This document shows positions 15,361 through 15,953 of a DNA stretch of 15,953 bases, piece after piece. Origin of the DNA: an uncultured Cloacibacillus sp. (GTDB lineage Bacteria > Synergistota > Synergistia > Synergistales > Synergistaceae); the NCBI GenBank assembly GCA_900545755.1, contig URAG01000052.1:1-15953 (forward strand). The letters run 5' to 3'. How positions within the stretch are numbered: position 1 is the first letter of the stretch; each line of letters starts with the position of its first letter. A model generated the notes under the pieces. The model had not been told where the DNA came from, searched no databases, and saw only the letters and a program-made list of their open reading frames with translations. The translations under genes and the position numbers were made by a program.

Positions 15361-15379
15361 TAGACACAGCCAGTGTCTA
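15361..15379. repeat. Small hairpin before the TIGR02391-like remnant
   Basis: TAGACAC (15361-15367) and GTGTCTA (15373-15379) form a perfect 7-bp stem with loop AGCCA. It overlaps the first codons of the remnant frame and has no U-tract, so it is not an obvious terminator; it may mark the truncation junction. Confidence 0.4.
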
Positions 15380-15594
15380 CACACAGCGAAAAGGGTGCTG
15401 TCAGATTATGCGACACATCAACCACCAGCGGCAATGATTATCGCCGTGGAATACAATCATTATTCGGGGGTATAATGGCGATGTATCGTAATCCCTCTGC
15501 CTATGCCAATCTGCAATATGATAGGCGTGAAGCTATGGAGCAAATTATGCTGACAATCCAATTGATGTTTGTGTTGGATAAGCCGCAAATATAA
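15373..15594 (+). pseudogene. C-terminal remnant of a TIGR02391/Ymh-like family protein
   Basis: A 73-codon frame starting at a GTG with no ribosome site and a stop just upstream (15361-15363). The product contains GIQSLFGGIMAMYRNPSAYANL and DRREAMEQIMLTIQLMFVLD. This resembles the C-terminal segment of TIGR02391 (Ymh) proteins, whose usual pattern is an F-x-G-x-M block, RNP-x-A-H, then a helical LxxLD end. Here Tyr stands where the family normally has His after RNPSA. Full proteins are normally much longer, about 200 residues or more, so the N-terminal part is missing. Members are often found in mobile and defence regions; the molecular role is not established. Lower GC than the core genes supports foreign origin. 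The family call is from memory of the pattern. Confidence 0.55.
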
Positions 15595-15611
15595 AAGAAT
15601 GAGGTGAATCA

Positions 15612-15902
15612 GTGCAACTATTAAAGTATATAGAATCAGTTGATCTCACGGCAAAAACGGAAGTAGAGCGGGCGAAGCTGCTCTGCTTCTACCACTACAG
15701 AGAGGACGGGACAACTACGTTCACGATGGCGGATATTTCTCTTTGGTTGGAAGAATGCAACTTCAGCAAACCAAACACATCTCGCCTCAAGGAGCATCTG
15801 ACAAAAGGGAAAAATAAATCTTTTATTGCGTCAAAAGCTATCAAAGGGGCTATCGAATTTGTTCCAGCCATTGTTCAGGCATTGGAGCGTGATTTGATCT
15901 GA
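15612..15902 (+). CDS. Small protein of unknown function, possible winged-helix fold
   Basis: A 96-residue protein that I do not recognise. It begins at GTG 15612, preceded closely by GAGGTGA, 17 bases after the TIGR02391-like remnant, and so could be in the same transcript. Residues about 1-30 look helical (LLKYIESVDLTAKTEVERAK, LLCFYHY). Residues about 36-75 (FTMADISLWLEECNFSKPN, TSRLKEHLTKGKNKSFI) have the rhythm of a helix-turn-helix or winged-helix module. There is no membrane segment, signal peptide or cysteine pair. It may be complete or a truncated N-terminal domain of a longer protein. The AT-rich composition and post-tRNA location suggest an accessory gene. The remaining 51 bases of the window (15903-15953) show no feature. 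Confidence 0.6.
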   Translation: MQLLKYIESVDLTAKTEVERAKLLCFYHYREDGTTTFTMADISLWLEECNFSKPNTSRLKEHLTKGKNKSFIASKAIKGAIEFVPAIVQALERDLI

Positions 15903-15953
15903 GCCCTAAAATTTAGACAAATAAAGAAGCCCTCCAGTACAGTAACGTATAAA

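Larger units (their letters stand above)
15061..15372. other. AT-rich non-coding stretch downstream of tRNA-Ser
   Basis: About 310 bases with no convincing gene in any frame. It holds a tRNA-like 5' fragment near 15110-15127, the tandem word GGTACAAA, an 11-bp inverted repeat and a short hairpin before the TIGR02391-like remnant. No integrase coding sequence or copy of the tRNA 3' end was found. It is probably decayed or junction sequence of an integrated element. Confidence 0.55.

Noticed and set aside
1..15953. CRISPR arrays, insertion sequences or rRNA genes
   Set aside because: No regularly spaced repeats, transposase motifs or rRNA-like sequence were seen anywhere in the window.

Overview
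The window looks like a chromosomal piece of a Synergistota bacterium, a Cloacibacillus- or Synergistes-like anaerobe. The main reason is the protein at 471-2015, which ends in a glycine/cysteine/hydrophobic/basic tail typical of the Synergist-CTERM sorting signal. A pyruvate:ferredoxin oxidoreductase and a carboxyltransferase subunit without a biotin domain fit an anaerobic fermenter of amino and organic acids. Genus and species cannot be fixed from the sequence alone.

Layout from the left. 1-222 (minus) is the start of a gamma-class carbonic anhydrase-like protein cut by the window edge. 471-2015 (minus) is a secreted beta-helix/Ig-like surface protein with a Synergist-CTERM tail. It is divergent from a small XRE-type regulator (2322-2744, plus), and the 306-base gap between them holds a near-consensus promoter and repeats that could be operators. 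A shared terminator separates the regulator from a convergent M3B oligoendopeptidase F (2843-4678, minus). Divergent from that is a two-gene operon: a MalY/PatB-type PLP enzyme (4816-5994) and a fumarylacetoacetate hydrolase-family protein (6008-6787). Next comes the C-terminal remnant of a citrate lyase alpha subunit (6915-7400), then a large pyruvate:ferredoxin oxidoreductase (7696-11226) and a pyruvate/oxaloacetate carboxyltransferase subunit (11535-13088). An unexplained pair follows, a cysteine-rich DUF2284 protein and a DUF1622 membrane protein (13222-14184). The block ends with a TalC-type transaldolase (14239-14895) and a tRNA-Ser(UGA) gene (14973-15060).

From 15061 on the sequence becomes AT-rich and looks accessory. 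It holds a non-coding stretch with inverted repeats and a possible tRNA-like fragment, a truncated TIGR02391/Ymh-like remnant (15373-15594), and a small unrecognised protein (15612-15902). This is the usual picture of the edge of an element or defence island next to a tRNA integration site, but no integrase is visible.

How the genes may work together: the middle of the window centres on pyruvate and oxaloacetate. A citrate lyase would make oxaloacetate and acetate, a FAH-family enzyme may act on oxaloacetate or acylpyruvates, the carboxyltransferase links oxaloacetate and pyruvate, and PFOR turns pyruvate into acetyl-CoA plus reduced ferredoxin. Citrate lyase is represented only by a fragment, so citrate use through this locus is probably lost. 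The most interesting candidates for new biology are the surface-protein/XRE divergon, the DUF2284-DUF1622 pair, and the post-tRNA accessory edge.
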